The notes under the pieces: generated by a model | Database searches by the model: none | What the model was told of the DNA's origin: nothing | What the model saw: the letters and a program-made list of their open reading frames with translations, nothing else | Assembly: GCA_029783825.1 (NCBI GenBank) | Contig: JAREIK010000728.1 | Coordinates: forward strand, 865,651 to 929,650 | Reading direction: 5' to 3' | DNA: 64,000 bases | Origin: Sapria himalayana | Taxonomy: Eukaryota; Streptophyta; Magnoliopsida; Malpighiales; Rafflesiaceae | Position numbers and translations under genes: made by a program | Shown here: positions 23,170-35,369 of the stretch, one piece after another | Position numbering within the stretch: the stretch's first letter is position 1 | Layout: each line of letters begins with the position of its first letter

Positions 23170-25752
23170 TCAATCGTCAAGCGGCATATCATGAGAATCA
23201 TCAGCCGCAACATCAAGATCAGTATCATATGGATCATCATCATCGGCAATCAGTTCCTCCGCCATCGTAGTGGATGTGGATGCGACTGCAGTGTCTGTCA
23301 CAGTCTCAGCTTCAGCACGATCACTGATGCTAAATCTCGATTCCTCCCAATCCTTCAAACATGCCAAGGCCTCAACCATATCTGGACATAATCTCGATCT
23401 CCTATCTGAAATCACGTTCACTGCAACAGAAAAAGCAGACTCCAATACTACGCTCGACACCAGAGGAGTCAGTAGATCCCGTGTCATCATAGATAGCACG
23501 GGATAGACGGAATCATATGATTTCCACCACTGTAATAAATCAAGATTCTTATTATCAGAAGGTGATAGGATTGAGCAGTAATCGGTATCTAAGTACCGAG
23601 ACAGCTCGCTCCTATGTGATGGTCCACCCCTACGTTTCCCCCTCGCTAGGTTAATGGAATAATCGTCATCTCCGAACAAGGTATCAGTGTCCGTACTCAC
23701 AGTCTCACCACCACCACCACCACCATACCTAGTATCGTAGTATGTGAACAGGTCTGTCAACTTCTCGTAAATGAACCCTTCAGGTGGCTCTTCCAGGTTC
23801 ATGCACGAGGAAATAAAAGTCAGGGTGTTTTCAACCCCTTCCACCTTAGCCCTAGGGTCCATGCATGTTGCGAGGCAATAAAGAGATGGAATGGTGGACC
23901 AGTACTTCAGGTACTTGGTCTCCATCTCTGCAACCATATGGCTAAGCGTCGGGTCCACTCGATACTTCCTAAACATGCTATTAATGTTGCATATACAACG
24001 GAGTGCAATACAAGTGGTGGGCGTATAAACCGACGAACACATGTTCGTCGTGTCATAAAATATCTTAAGGAATTTCATAAATGAAATTCCTGAAGCCCAG
24101 TCAGTGTCATCAATAATAAGTTCGCCACTCTTACTATTGACGTAGTCGGATATCACGTGTTCGTATCCAACACATGATTTCAACATCAGGTACGTGTAAT
24201 TCTAACGATGTCTCACATCCGATTGGAATTTCTTCTTCTTAAGATTCGCAGACAAACAGAGATTACCAAACTCTTGTAGTCTGCGAGGAGTGCGAATATA
24301 CTTGAGTGCATTGCGTATATTTTCCAACGCGGGGGAACAGACCTTCATACCCGCTTGAACTATCAGATTAATCACATGACACATGCATCTGACATGAAAG
24401 ATCTCTCCTAATGGTGCGTCTCTAATATTCCTAACAAACATATTGATCGCTACTCCATTATTCGCAGCATTATCGAAAGTGACACTAAAAATTTTATTTT
24501 GAATTTTATATTCCCTAAATATTTTCATCATACACTCAAAAATGGCCGGGCCATCATGAAGATGAAGAATCTCAGTGAATCCTAATATTTTTTTATAGAT
24601 TGTCCAGTTAGAATCTACATAATGACTCGTGAGACATGCATAAGAAGAATCATCGTGACATGTCCATATATCGGACGTCACGGACACCACTCCACTAAAT
24701 GCCAAAAATTCCTTAATTATTTTTTGTTTTTCTAACTTATATATCTTTAGTATGTCACTCCTAAATAGAGGTGTCAAACGGGCCGGGCCGGTCCGGCCCG
24801 ACACGAGGCACGGCACGGTTCGGCCGTGCCTGGGCCGGCCCGGCACGATAAAAAAACGTGCCCGGGCCCGTGCCGGGCCCGGCCGAACAAACCACGTGCC
24901 GGGCCGTGCCTTGGCACTGCACGCCGGCCCGCGTGCCTGAGTCGTGACTCGTGACCCAACCGGGCCCCGCCCCCGGTAAAAAGACCGCGGGTCGGGTCCA
25001 AACAGACCCGACCCGCCCCGCCCCGCCTGCCCTGTTTTGCCGTGCGCCCGTGCCCGAGCGGGCCGGCACGGCACGGCACGGCCTTGCCGTGCCCACGGGC
25101 CGTGCCGTGCCCGAATTTAAAAAACCATGCCGTGCCCGGCACGGCACGGCAGCACGGCTGGGCACGTGAAAAACGGGCCGTGCCGTGCTGGGCCGGCCCG
25201 TTTGACACCTCTACTCCTAGATATGGACCTAGGAATCCTACGATAGGATGGCTGAAAATAAGTCTGCATGATGCGCACTACCCTCGGATCTTCCGAAAAT
25301 CTGATCGGAAGTCCCAGCAATGTGATGAGTCTGGTCATGTCGTCCATACCCAACTCGTTGGAGTATACGAATGGAGTAAACTTTGAGACTGAACTCGATC
25401 CAGTCTCAAAAAATGTAGTGCCAAGTTGGGTTTGCCTAGGATCTAAGGGTCCATGTTTTTTGGAGCATATTTCAGCATGCCTCTTGAGGTGCCCAGTCCC
25501 ACATGTACTCTTGCATATTAAAAGTCTCATACAATATTTGCACTGTGCTATTTCAAGTTCCTCGCCCCTAACATTTACTTGTGTTATGATTTTAAAATGT
25601 GTCCAAACTACAGAAGTCCTCCTAGTTTTTTGTTTTTTAGAACTTTGGGTTGAGACGATAAGAGAAACCAAAGTTTCAGGAGCCACAGACGTCTATGTAA
25701 CACTAACATTTTCATTTTCCAAATTTAAATACGTGTCAGGTGTATTTGTCAT
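23170..25752 (-). pseudogene. hAT transposase (BED finger, RNase H-like core, hATC dimerisation), broken
   Basis: A hAT transposase cuts its element out at the TIRs and reinserts it with an 8-bp duplication. The reading starts MTNTPDTYLNLENEN (ATG at 25752). After an in-frame TAG the BED finger follows: CKYCMRLLICK then HLKRHAEIC (about residues 55-85). Then come VSVTSDIWTCHDD with catalytic-type Asp, FDNAANNGVAINMF, CMCHVINLIVQAG, and a C-terminal dimerisation part SSVVLESAFSVAVNVISDRR then LACLKDW. Without the 448-bp insertion plus duplication it would be about 709 codons, a normal length. Breaks: the TAG near codon 20, the nested insertion, and TGG to TAG in the RWNSTY motif (about 24203). 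It ends in an acidic tail. No neighbour gene depends on it. Confidence 0.9.
24766..25213. mobile_element. GC-rich non-autonomous hAT, 448 bp, nested in the hAT transposase
   Basis: Ends TAGAGGTGTCAAACGGGCCGG and its complement match the TIRs of the host hAT. The target duplication is CTCCTAAA (24758-24765) versus CTCCTAGA (25214-25221). Removing it restores the transposase frame (R-S-D-I-L-K across the site). Relic C at about 36845-36870 shows the same place without an insertion. It has a hairpin at 24987-25016. The long open frames on both strands are by-products of GC content. Confidence 0.93.
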
Positions 25753-26544
25753 TTTTTAATTTTTGTAAGTTTTTCTAGAGAGAGAATGTTTAGAGAGAGA
25801 AAGTACAAAAAAAACGTAAAATATATTACCCGGTAAAAGCAATGAGGTTAGTTACGTGCAAGGTGCACCGCAGGAAGCTTTGATGTTCAAAACTCAAGTT
25901 GAGTTTCACGAAAATCCAAGCCGAAATCAAAATCACGAGGCCCGAGAGAAAGATGCACGGTTTATGTAAGAGAGAGAAAGTATTAAGAGGTTTTATGTTT
26001 TTGAAAAACATAAATGTTATAGGGAGGGGGGTAGAATTTATAGGCTAAAGAATATTTTTTTTAAATAAAAAGATATTTTTTTATAATTTTTTTGAATTTT
26101 TTTAAGATTTTTAAGGGGCAGAATCACGAGGACCGTTGGATTCTGCCCCCTAGCCGTTGGAGGTGAATCCAAGAACTAAAAATCGGTGAAGTTTGAAATT
26201 TTTTTTTTTTTTGCCGTTGGATTTGCTCGGATCGGGACTCGGGTTTCGGCAGAAAAGACAACGGGTCGGGTCTGATTGGACCCGACCCGCGGTCTTTTTA
26301 CCGGGGGGGGAGGCCAGGTCACGACTCACGCGGCCCACGCCACACGTGGCACGCCGCCAGTGCCACGCGTGCCTGCGTGAACCTGCACGGGATGGACCCG
26401 TGCCAGGCACGGGGTGAACTTAACCCGGGCACGGCACGGGCCCGGGCATGGTTTAAGAACGTGCCGGGCCGGCCCAGGCACGGCCGAACCATGCCGTGCC
26501 TCGTGCCGGGCCGGCCCGGCACGTTTGACACCTCTATATTGACC

Positions 26545-27336
26545 TTTATCAAGAGTTCAATGCAGTATTTCAGACCTTAACGCATTAGGAGCACTACTTT
26601 ATTAAAGGGAGTTGTCCTTTACATAAATCATTAGGCTTTGAAATTTGTTAATAGTCAAAAGAAATTGTATAAGATGCACATGGGGTGGATAAAAAATTTT
26701 TACGGGGGTTCACTTTCAACATTCAGCAAGTCTGAGGTTCACAATCAAGTTGTTGATGCCTTGAGTTGATGTGTAAATCCACTTGTTACCTTGACTCATA
26801 AAATTATGGGTTTTGAATTCTTGAAAGAGTTCCATAAAAAAAATGAGGACTTACAAAAATTGTAGGCTTGTGTCATCAATCAGCCGAGAAGTAATTATTT
26901 GCTTAAATATAATTTCTTGTTTAAAGGTAACAATATGCATGTTCCTCAGTCTTCATTACGTGGGAAACTTGTCCGAGACCTACATGATGAATGACCAAGT
27001 AATCACCAAAGAAGAGGCAAGATTTTCACCATGTTAGCAAGACAATACTTTTTGATCATAACTAAGAAAAAATAGTGATAGTTTTGTGAGGAAATATAAC
27101 ATTTGCCAATCATCAAAGAGGGAATCACATGGCACAATACTTTACATGTCATTACCCGTACACAACACTATTTGGGTAGATCTTTCAAAGGATTTTGTGT
27201 TGGGATTATCTTGTAACAAACATGGGGTTTGTTTGCATGGAGCAACGTCTGCCTCTTTCAATTGAGATATAAAATTTCAGAGTCATTTTTGGATTACTTT
27301 GTGAAAAATATTTGATACTTCCCTCAATTTGAAGAT
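26545..27336 (+). pseudogene. Gypsy RNase H end and integrase start
   Basis: The frames give LYQEFNAVFQTL, then SQKKLYKMHMGW, VHNQVVDALS and NPLVTLTHKIMGFEFLKEF. After that come the zinc-binding linker LRGKLVRDLHDE and, at about 27060-27230, YNICQSSKR and WVDLSKDFVLGLSC. These match chromovirus pol (LNKMHxRW, HNKVADALSRR, IVGFEFLKELY, SLREKLIRDLHG, CxVCQxSKG, MDFVLGLP). The integrase catalytic core is largely missing. Many stops. Confidence 0.75.
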
Positions 27337-27455
27337 CATGTCACGCCCCCAAATAGATAGACAAACAGAGATAACTAATAGAACTATAGGCAATTTGATT
27401 CCTTGTGCTTGTTGAGGCCGTCCCAAATGGCAGATCCGCACGCGGCCGCGACATG
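27337..27455. mobile_element. 119-bp insertion with CATGTCACG/CGCGACATG ends
   Basis: A GC-richer block interrupts the gypsy pol between the integrase and C-terminal parts. It starts CATGTCACGCCCCC and ends GCGGCCGCGACATG, an imperfect terminal inverted repeat. AATTTGAAG just before it and AATTTGCTT just after share five or six bases, a possible worn target duplication. No family assigned. Confidence 0.5.
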
Positions 27456-27900
27456 AATTTGCTTGTGGTGGTATCATTCATGGTTCTATTGGGAGATTAT
27501 CTTTTCCCTTGTATATATCGCCCCACCAATGCATGCAGTTAATTTAGTGAAACCGCAAGAAGGTCTAAGTGTGGGCATTGATGCTAAGGGTGTGATAAGC
27601 AAGCTCAAGGGATGCACGAAGAAGCAAGAAAAAAACCAGAAAAAAACGTCCCCCCAAGACAAACACAAAAAACTAAAGCTATTCAAAGAAAGAGATCTGG
27701 CAATATTCCCATGCCAGGAAAGAATTCATGTCAACATATACCTTAGGCCAAAAGCGATGAAGTATGGCCTTTATAAGGCTTTTTAGAAGTTGAAAGATAA
27801 TGCTTATGTCATAGGCCCACCTAATGATATTAAGATTTTAAAATTCCTTCAATGGTTCGGACTTTTTTGAGTCATGTGAATGCATCATTATATCGAAACT
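27456..27900 (+). pseudogene. Gypsy pol C-terminal region
   Basis: The frames give FKERDLAIFPCQERIHVN, then RPKAMKYGLYKAF and KLKDNAYVIGPPNDI. They match the chromovirus integrase C-terminal part (FxEGDxVMVHLRRERFP, KLKPKKYGPF, NDNAYVIDLPxD). No chromodomain was seen. The 3' LTR begins about 40 bp further on. Confidence 0.75.
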
Positions 27901-28256
27901 TAAACTTGAGGTCAAGTTTTTGTCAAACAGAGGAGCCTAATGCAGGTTAAACGGCAGATTAATTTATGGAATAAATTGAAAAGAAGTAAACAAAAAAGAA
28001 AAATTTTTCTTTCCCAATTTAGTTTCTTGAATTATTTAAGATTTTATTTTTTTGTTTTAAAGTTTACTTAAATTCAAGTTTCCTTATTCTACAATAATTA
28101 ATTTATTATAAATAAAATTATAGATATAAAGGTCAAGTTAAGTTTTATAATTAGAATTTTAACATTGCTTAAGATCATTTTTCTAATTTATCCTTTTGTT
28201 CTTCAATGATTTCAACGATTCGCATAGATGATTCCCTTGTTGATATTTTCATTGCA

Positions 28257-31200
28257 TTGTAATTGATTAGTAACTATGAGATAGTTAAGATTTCATATAA
28301 TTCTATTAAATCCAGTAGAATCAACCAAAATATTAATATATATAGGCAAGTCTACATTTGAATCAATTGGTGAGTTAAATGGTGTACAAACCATCATGTC
28401 AAGATCAGATTAGTTATCTAAAATATATGTCTATTGACAAAGAAAAATGATACTTCTTAAATATTGAATATTAATAGCTATACAATATCTAAGATACCTC
28501 AAATCTTTCATATAAAATCCAACCTGTAAGAATATGTTCAATAGAGATATATTCAACTTATAATCAATAAAAATAGAATATATCATCAATTTATATCGCC
28601 AATATTATATATTATTATCATGATCCAAGTCGATAAACATAAAAAAAAATCTAATACACATCATACTATTAGAGATTACTTTAGTTCACCTTTTAGTTGT
28701 ATAAATACCTCTTTCTCAAGCTCATTGTGATATAATATTCTAATTAATATATAATTCACATGTAAAAAATAGCAACAAAAAAAATAATAATTTAATAGTG
28801 AGTATCTTCACCTCAGAAATAAAAATATCTCAATAAGACACACCAAAAAATATGTGTAAACTCTCAGTACTAATCTATCCTTAAGCTGATCAATATCCCT
28901 TCATTCTAGTCTTAACCATACACACTCGCTTATATCTCACAATAAGTTTACCTAAAGGCTTGGAAATAAGATCTCATGAATTATTAAAATTGATTGTAAT
29001 TAGTTCATCCAATATAGTATGTTACCACCCTAGAATAACTAAATACCCAAAGAGAATATATGATATCTTATAATTATTAAGATAAAATCAAAATTAGAAT
29101 ATAGAATATTAAAATGAAAAAAAAAATACTTTTAACAAAAAAATATAAGATTAAACATACCATTAATTCTTTTCATAAAATAATTAAAAAATTCATGCCA
29201 ATACTCAAAATTAGATTAGCTGACATATGATATGACTAGTCTAAGGAATACTATGGACATATCCAACTAATATCCACCTTTATATTATGATAATATTTTT
29301 CAACCTTGTTCTCTTCTTGATGAGACTCACACCTTATGTCTTATGTGGGACTCTCAGCATTAGCCTTCATCTAACTCATACCACTGAGCCTCAAAATAAT
29401 CTAAGTCTTATTATGAAGCATCAAAAAATATTTATCTATTCTCTTCAAAATCAATTATGATAATAATATCACATGCAGTAACACGTTCAATTATCACTTT
29501 ATAAAGAGCAACTAAATAAAACAAAAATACTTAACACTACAATATTTTAAAGGTGTGACTTCTTGGATCAAATTCATGAAAAATAACATATCTTCAAAGA
29601 ACACGTTAATACTCGTAATACTTTTCTTAGTTTCTAGTGAATAATATGTATACCCTTTATGAGTATTGAAATATCCAAATAAATTGAATTTGATAGTATC
29701 TTTTCTCTACTAGCAGAAAGACCCTAAATAAATCATGTAAACCCAAAAGATTATAAGTAAAAAATAAAAAAAAAATCCTTAAATATATAAGATAATATGT
29801 GATATGACTTGAAAAGATATTAAATAATATCATGTCAATCAAAAAGCTAGCAATTAATATAACTTCTATGTAGTAATAATATTCTAATTATTTTAACTAA
29901 ATATATATATAAATATGAGTGTGAGAATAGGCTATCAACTCAATCATTTCATTCTACTCACAAAAAATAAAAATAAAAATTATATATAATATATTATAAA
30001 AAATTATTCTTACAATTTAATAGTATTTATAAACTATAGTTTTATTATTTAATAAAACTTTATAAATATGAACATAATTTAAAATTTTTATTTTAAATAT
30101 ACACCCATATATATTTAGTACAATTAACAAATATCACAAAATATCTTAAATTATAATATAAAATATTCTTACAAGAATTTCAAATATATAAATGAATAAG
30201 ATAGAACAGATTATTACCAAGTCTCTCTTGTTGTGTAAAATAAGAAATTCTAGTTTATTTTTCTAGCAAACATATCTCACAATCTATAGAAGTTGCTATC
30301 ATCATACTAAGTTCTATAAATTTCAATTTATCTAATAAAAAATGTCTAACTTAAGAATATATGTTAAATAAATCGATAATAACAAAATATCCAAAGGAAC
30401 AACTAAAAATTAAGAAAAATAAATATAATTCATCTCATTCAATCTCAAAGAATTTTATTTGCATGATCCATCAATCATGCACAAAAATATCAAAAATAAA
30501 AAATTGATTATTATAGTACACATATTTAGCAAATCAATTAATGAAAAATAAATAATTACAAAAGTACAAAAAAATACATGTTAAAATATAATATATTCAG
30601 TATTAATATTATCATATTTATTGGCTCATACAAGAGTGTTACTAATAAACATAATTATTTGTGACATAAGTATTATCACTTGTGACTATGACCCAAAAAT
30701 CAAAGATGAAGGAGAGAAAAAAAAAAGCAATAAAAATATCTATGTATAAATTAATTACCTCCAAGAAGATAAGCTAAAATACTCATCATGAATATGTAAA
30801 ATTAAACTAATATGCATACAGATAGATGATCTAACTTTAGTATATTTGACATTTTAATATACAATTTCTAAACCCCAAAATATTCTTTATAATTCATGAT
30901 GCAAACTTCAGCATCTTTCATAAGTGTATTCCAATCTTCCACAAAAAAAAATGTCAACATCAATTTTTTGTCAATAAAAGCAACTCCTCTCAACTCTCTC
31001 AATAACACCATGACAACAAAAATTAATTATAATCTAACTAATTATCATAATTCTACTAGATATGATTTTTAACGTCTAGATCACATCAATCTCCATCAAA
31101 ATTAAGACGACTCTCACTAAAAATTTTTATTTGCAAAATAGTGTATTACTCTCTTAATAAATACAAGTATAAAATACTATATCGATGATTACTCAATCTT

Positions 31201-31635
31201 TTAAGTATAATCAAATTTATTAATATAGAAAATACTCTATCAATACTTTCACATAGTTATGTCCAAGCTAGATATTAGGTAGCCTCATCATGTTGTATAA
31301 ATGAAACATATCAAAATAATATAAAGACTAATAAATCTAAAATTTTATTGCACGGTGGACAAGAATAAAATATATTAATCATATTCAACTTAATCAACTA
31401 TCACAATTAAATAATTAATTATGCATCAAACATTAATCTTAAATATAAATCAATCTTACATGAAATATTTAATAAGTATTACATATCTTTAGCTTAAAAA
31501 TCAAACTCTTATAGAAATTAATCATAATAAATAAATATTTATCTTCAACTTTCAATAAAATATTCTATATGATCTTGTATTGATTATTATCATATTTTTT
31601 AATATATATATATATAAAAATTAAGTAATAAGCAA
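28257..31635. other. AT-rich decayed sequence, nothing firmly recognised
   Basis: No readable transposon protein on either strand. The words GTGGGACTCTCAGC near 29350 recall plant LTRs, but no partner copy was found. Confidence 0.4.
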
Positions 31636-31880
31636 AGCAAACTCAATCCACATAACCACACCATGTAGCCCATTTTGCACACACTGTTGAACCTGCTGTG
31701 TCATTGTTGCACCCATTGCACCACGCACACATTGTTGAATAGTCGCATGCTCACACAGCCACCAATGGATTGGCATCGATGATTATTATAACATCAACAA
31801 GTGGTTGCTACTACGTGCTTCACCACCACCACCACCCCTTTGATACCATGTTGAAGTTGAGGAGCAAAAAAGCATTCATC
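31636..31880 (-). mobile_element. Primer-binding site and LTR edge, minus strand
   Basis: The minus strand reads CTTCAACA then TGGTATCAAAGGGG around 31834-31856: an LTR ending in CA directly followed by a primer-binding site. The LTR would lie to the right (from about 31850) and the leader to the left, where TTGCACACAC-type sequence resembles that at about 16090. No coding part was found. Confidence 0.5.
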
Positions 31881-32079
31881 CATTCATCATTGTAAAACTC
31901 CAAGGCCAAGCCACATAAACAAAAACACAATGATTAACTAAATAATCCCAATCAAATAATAATACCGTTCACCCATTTTATGAATAATCTCAACACAACA
32001 ATTCTTTTTTTTTACCTGAATGGGCCATCATGATGTGTTGAGCAAAACCTAGTTTTAGATCGAGGACTTGCGGACCCGG

Positions 32080-32890
32080 CATTCCTCAAAAATAAGTATT
32101 CCAACATGGCAGATTGGCTCACTGGGCAACATTAACTTGTCAAGTCATGTCAAGTCAAATGAGGTCACCATGCCGAATTAAGTTGGAATGAATCAGAAAC
32201 TAGCATAAGTCAACAACACACATGCTCACATGTCCAATCCTGGAAGGTGTAGTGGTTGGTCAGGTCAGAATGATATGAATTCCAACACGAACTAGCAAGG
32301 CCCTTGCCAAGTGGAGAAATAGATGATAGGTCACACGAACCAGATCCAGCCCACAAAAGCCAGCCCTGACAAGACTGGCACGACCAGGTTCAACCGATGT
32401 CGGGCCAACTAGGCACGACACGTGCATAATACGCGAGGCATGCAGAGTTTGACTCTGTACAAACTGAGCCAGGCATGACCCAGGAAGCTTCCGAGCCAAC
32501 AGGCCATGCCGAGCCACCCTCTTTTAAATGTGCTGGCCTGGCACGTGTTCGTGTGCCAGAAAATGGTCATGTCAGGTCATGTTGAAAAGACCCAAATACC
32601 AACACGAGCTAGCAGGTCTGATCCTAGGCATAAATGGTGTCGAGTCAAATCAAAATAACCCAGATTCTAGCTTGAGCCAGCAGGACTCATGCCCATGTGC
32701 CCGCACCTAGGCATGAGTCATGTCAGGTCAAGTTAGAATGACATAGATATTAGCACGAGCAAGTAGATTTCTTGCCTGAATGCATGGGTTTAGTGAATAG
32801 GCAGCTCACAGCGAGAAAGAACAACACACAATCCACCCTCATCAGGCCCAGCATGGCCCATGGAGACGGATCATGCCATGTTGAGTATGC
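32080..32890. repeat. Decayed GC-richer array of ~85-90-bp units
   Basis: Repeated stretches contain CATGTCAGGTCA-GTT, GAATGA/AATAACC, and AGCACGAGC-AG-AG, for example at about 32565, 32650 and 32720. CpG is mostly lost. It may be the remnant of another GC-rich non-autonomous element, but no TIR is visible. Confidence 0.5.
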
Positions 32891-33339
32891 TTTTTAATGA
32901 ATTGAGATGTGGGATAGACATAATCATCCGAACCATTTAACACATCTAGCTGCTAAGAAAAGTGAAGTTGTTCATTACAATGTCTCATCACTTTTTTATA
33001 ATCATGTCTATTTGATACTTTTAATTTTTATACAAAATGATAAACTTAATCATCGCAATGTCTCATTACTTTTTATGACTAATAAAGAGAATACTTGTAC
33101 AAGTGAATCTAGACACACTTAGTGATAGAAGAGTTATTTCAAGCATAATGAGCTGCACAACCCAAAACATATTTATTTTATGATCATTCAAAAATTATAG
33201 ATAACATAGTCATTTTTATTGATAATTGTATTAGATTAATATAGAATATTTTATTTTGAAAAAAATCAAATGTTTAATAGTTTTACATATTTTTATAAAA
33301 TAATTAAAATTCAATATAAATATAATATTTAAATTTGAA

Positions 33340-34300
33340 GAATAATAATAATCTCGACTATGTGACTACACCAAGGATTATCACATTGTAATATCAAGAA
33401 TTAAATTGATACAAGATGTCACTCACGAGTTTCTAATAACTATAAGACTACATCAATAATTAGTACTTCCTTACATTTTTTATATCAATTATGAATAAAT
33501 TAATAAAATATATCCAACAAATCATTCATTAGTATATATTATTTGCAGATAACTTATTGTTGATTGATAAGAATGAAAAAGTATTAGAGTAATAAAATAG
33601 AAATTTAGATAATTGTACTTGACTCAAAAAAATTTATAATTTATCATAACATGATATACTTAAAATATGAATTTAATCACAATAAAAGTTGGATAAACTA
33701 AAATAAAAAATAAGAAGTATTAGATATTAATAATTTCAAGCATTTAAACTCTATATTAAGCAAGCAAAAAAAGATTAGTGATGATATAACTCATATGATT
33801 AAAGTTGCATAGACTAAATGAATAACTACAATAATGATTCTTAATGATAAATAAGTACCTAATAGATTAAAATAAATATTTTATAGAACAAATATAAGAC
33901 TAGTCATGTTGTATAAAAGTAAATATTAGACAACCAAAAAACATATTCAAAAGAAAAAAATAACAAAAATGAGGATAATAGAATGTGTGTGTGTGTGTGT
34001 GTGAGATAAGTCAATAAATAATAGAAATATAAATTAAATTATTAAAAAAAAACTAAAATAATTTGTAAATAAAATAAAAAAAAATTATTTGAGATGAGTT
34101 TATCATGTCCAATATAGACCTCATAGTAAAGCAGCTAGAAAGTATATGAATATTCAAGTAAAAGAAAAAAAAACTAGAGACGAGTCTAGAAAAAATTAAG
34201 AAATTTTATAAATAATAATTTTTTAACTAAAAGATTACGAATGAATATGATTTTTAACAGAATTGATTAGAAAAATAAGATATATACAATCAACTGTAAG
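33340..34300 (+). pseudogene. RTE-type LINE reverse transcriptase, C-terminal part
   Basis: The frames give HEFLITIRLHQ then LVLPYIFYINYE (family FxITIGLHQGSxLSPYLF) and ILFADNLLLIDKNEKVLE with the FADD motif changed to FADN. Then VPNRLK-IFYRTNIRLVMLYKSKY (family VPLKLKGKFYRTAIRPAMLYGxExW), KKITKMRI, and YHVQYRP (family GHVQRRP). The order and spacing match plant RTE LINEs. Stops and shifts are frequent; the endonuclease end is not visible upstream. Confidence 0.75.
33984..34003. repeat. (GT)n microsatellite
   Basis: About ten GT units lie inside the RTE relic. Confidence 0.9.
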
Positions 34301-35369
34301 TAAATAACTTTTGTATACAATTTTGGATCATATATTATTTAGGAATTTTGTTAGTAAATAACTTTTGTATGAAGGAATTTTGAGAAATTTTTAATAGAAT
34401 TAAGAAATTTTGCATACAAAAATAAGATATATGTTATTAAAATGGCTAACAAACTTTTTGAGGTTATAAAATTAAAACCATAAATTAATTGATCAGCAAA
34501 TAACTTTTGTATGCAATTTTGGATCATATATTATTTAGAACCTTCATCTAGGATAAAACTTATACCACTTGCCTTGACATACTATAGATGTATGTGCTCT
34601 GTACAAATCTTTTCTCCCATAAAAAATAAATTGGTAGCTTGTACCATCAAGTAAGTATTTCTTACTATAGTAATACTCAAATATATATCAATATTAATCT
34701 TTGAAAATAAATCTTTTATCAAGGATTCATTTTCAAATGAAGCTTTCCATAGTAATCTTGTTGTAGGTTGAATATTATGTTCGATTGAAACTAGCTCTCT
34801 AATTACAAACGATAATGTATTGTCCTCTACCTCAGAAACTACTGAATCCCTCTTTTAAAAAATTCCCACATGAAAATTGACTACTAATTCAACAAAATTG
34901 ACTACTAATTTAAAAAAATAATAGAGTTGTTCATCATAATATCACATCACTTCGAGTGGCTAAAAGAGAATTATTATACAAGTGAGTTTAGATATATTGG
35001 AGTATTAGATAATTGTTGTCCTAGTAAATCGAGAGAGTAGAGGATTGCACAATGAAAACTTACTACAAGAAGACACATCTCAAGTGGGGGAGTCACCAAG
35101 GCCAAGAGATGCTTCAAAAAAAGATGACTTAGACATTTTAATTATTCTAATAAAAAAATAAGACTATATTTTACTCTAAATTTTATCACTCAAACATTAT
35201 TTTATTCTTGCTTGAAACACTCATTTTCCAATATATTTATTATCTTAAAAGTTACAAAATTCTTACTTCACTTCAAAGACTCTTAATCATCTAAAATGAT
35301 AATAAATCATATTTATTATTAACTATATTTAAAAATAAAATCTTCTAAAAACTAGTGATTTAATGCAAA
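34301..35369. other. AT-rich sequence with a duplicated ~45-bp segment
   Basis: AATAACTTTTGTATACAATT and AATAACTTTTGTATGCAATT, each followed by TTGGATCATATATTATTTAG, occur at about 34303 and 34497. Nothing else was recognised. Confidence 0.5.

Larger units (their letters stand above)
22439..26536 (-). mobile_element. hAT transposon with transposase gene, 4098 bp, exact target duplication
   Basis: TIRs are TAGAGGTGTCAAACGGGCC at the left and the same sequence (from ...ACGTTTGACACCTCTA) at the right. The target duplication TATTGACC at 22431-22438 and 26537-26544 is exact. GC-rich subterminal regions (22439-22700 and 26210-26536) are full of GGCACG/CGTGCC repeats and flank an AT-balanced transposase gene on the minus strand. 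The right subterminal part holds a hairpin at 26253-26298. A shorter family member is inserted in the gene (24766-25213). It is the best-preserved copy here, but the transposase is broken. Confidence 0.93.
19640..28256 (+). mobile_element. Ty3/gypsy (chromovirus-like) retrotransposon with both LTRs, split by a hAT
   Basis: Diverged LTRs at about 19640-20007 and about 27930-28256 share, in order, TTAGTTTCCTAAATTATTTA-type sequence, CTTATTCTACAA, TATAAAGGTCAA and a final TTGCA. The 5' LTR is followed by the primer-binding site TTTGGTATCAAAG (20011). Internal order: gag, protease, RT, RNase H, integrase remnant and C-terminal pol, all on the plus strand, each with stops or shifts. Without the hAT it is only about 4.5 kb, because most of RT's C-terminal half and of the integrase core are deleted. 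The target duplication was not identified. Confidence 0.85.

Noticed and set aside
23170..24186. The 338-codon open frame as an active domesticated gene
   Set aside because: It is only the C-terminal half of a hAT transposase lying between intact TIRs, with a stop and an insertion upstream; nothing suggests domestication.
24761..25208. Long open frames on both strands in the GC-rich insert
   Set aside because: They lie in a non-coding 448-bp hAT with TIRs and target duplication; the Arg/Pro/Gly-rich residues are what GGCACG repeats give in any frame.
19640..28256. An endogenous plant pararetrovirus instead of a gypsy element
   Set aside because: Paired LTRs, a primer-binding site, and protease-RT-RNase H-integrase order with chromovirus motifs fit an LTR retrotransposon; no movement protein or virus-type signature was seen.
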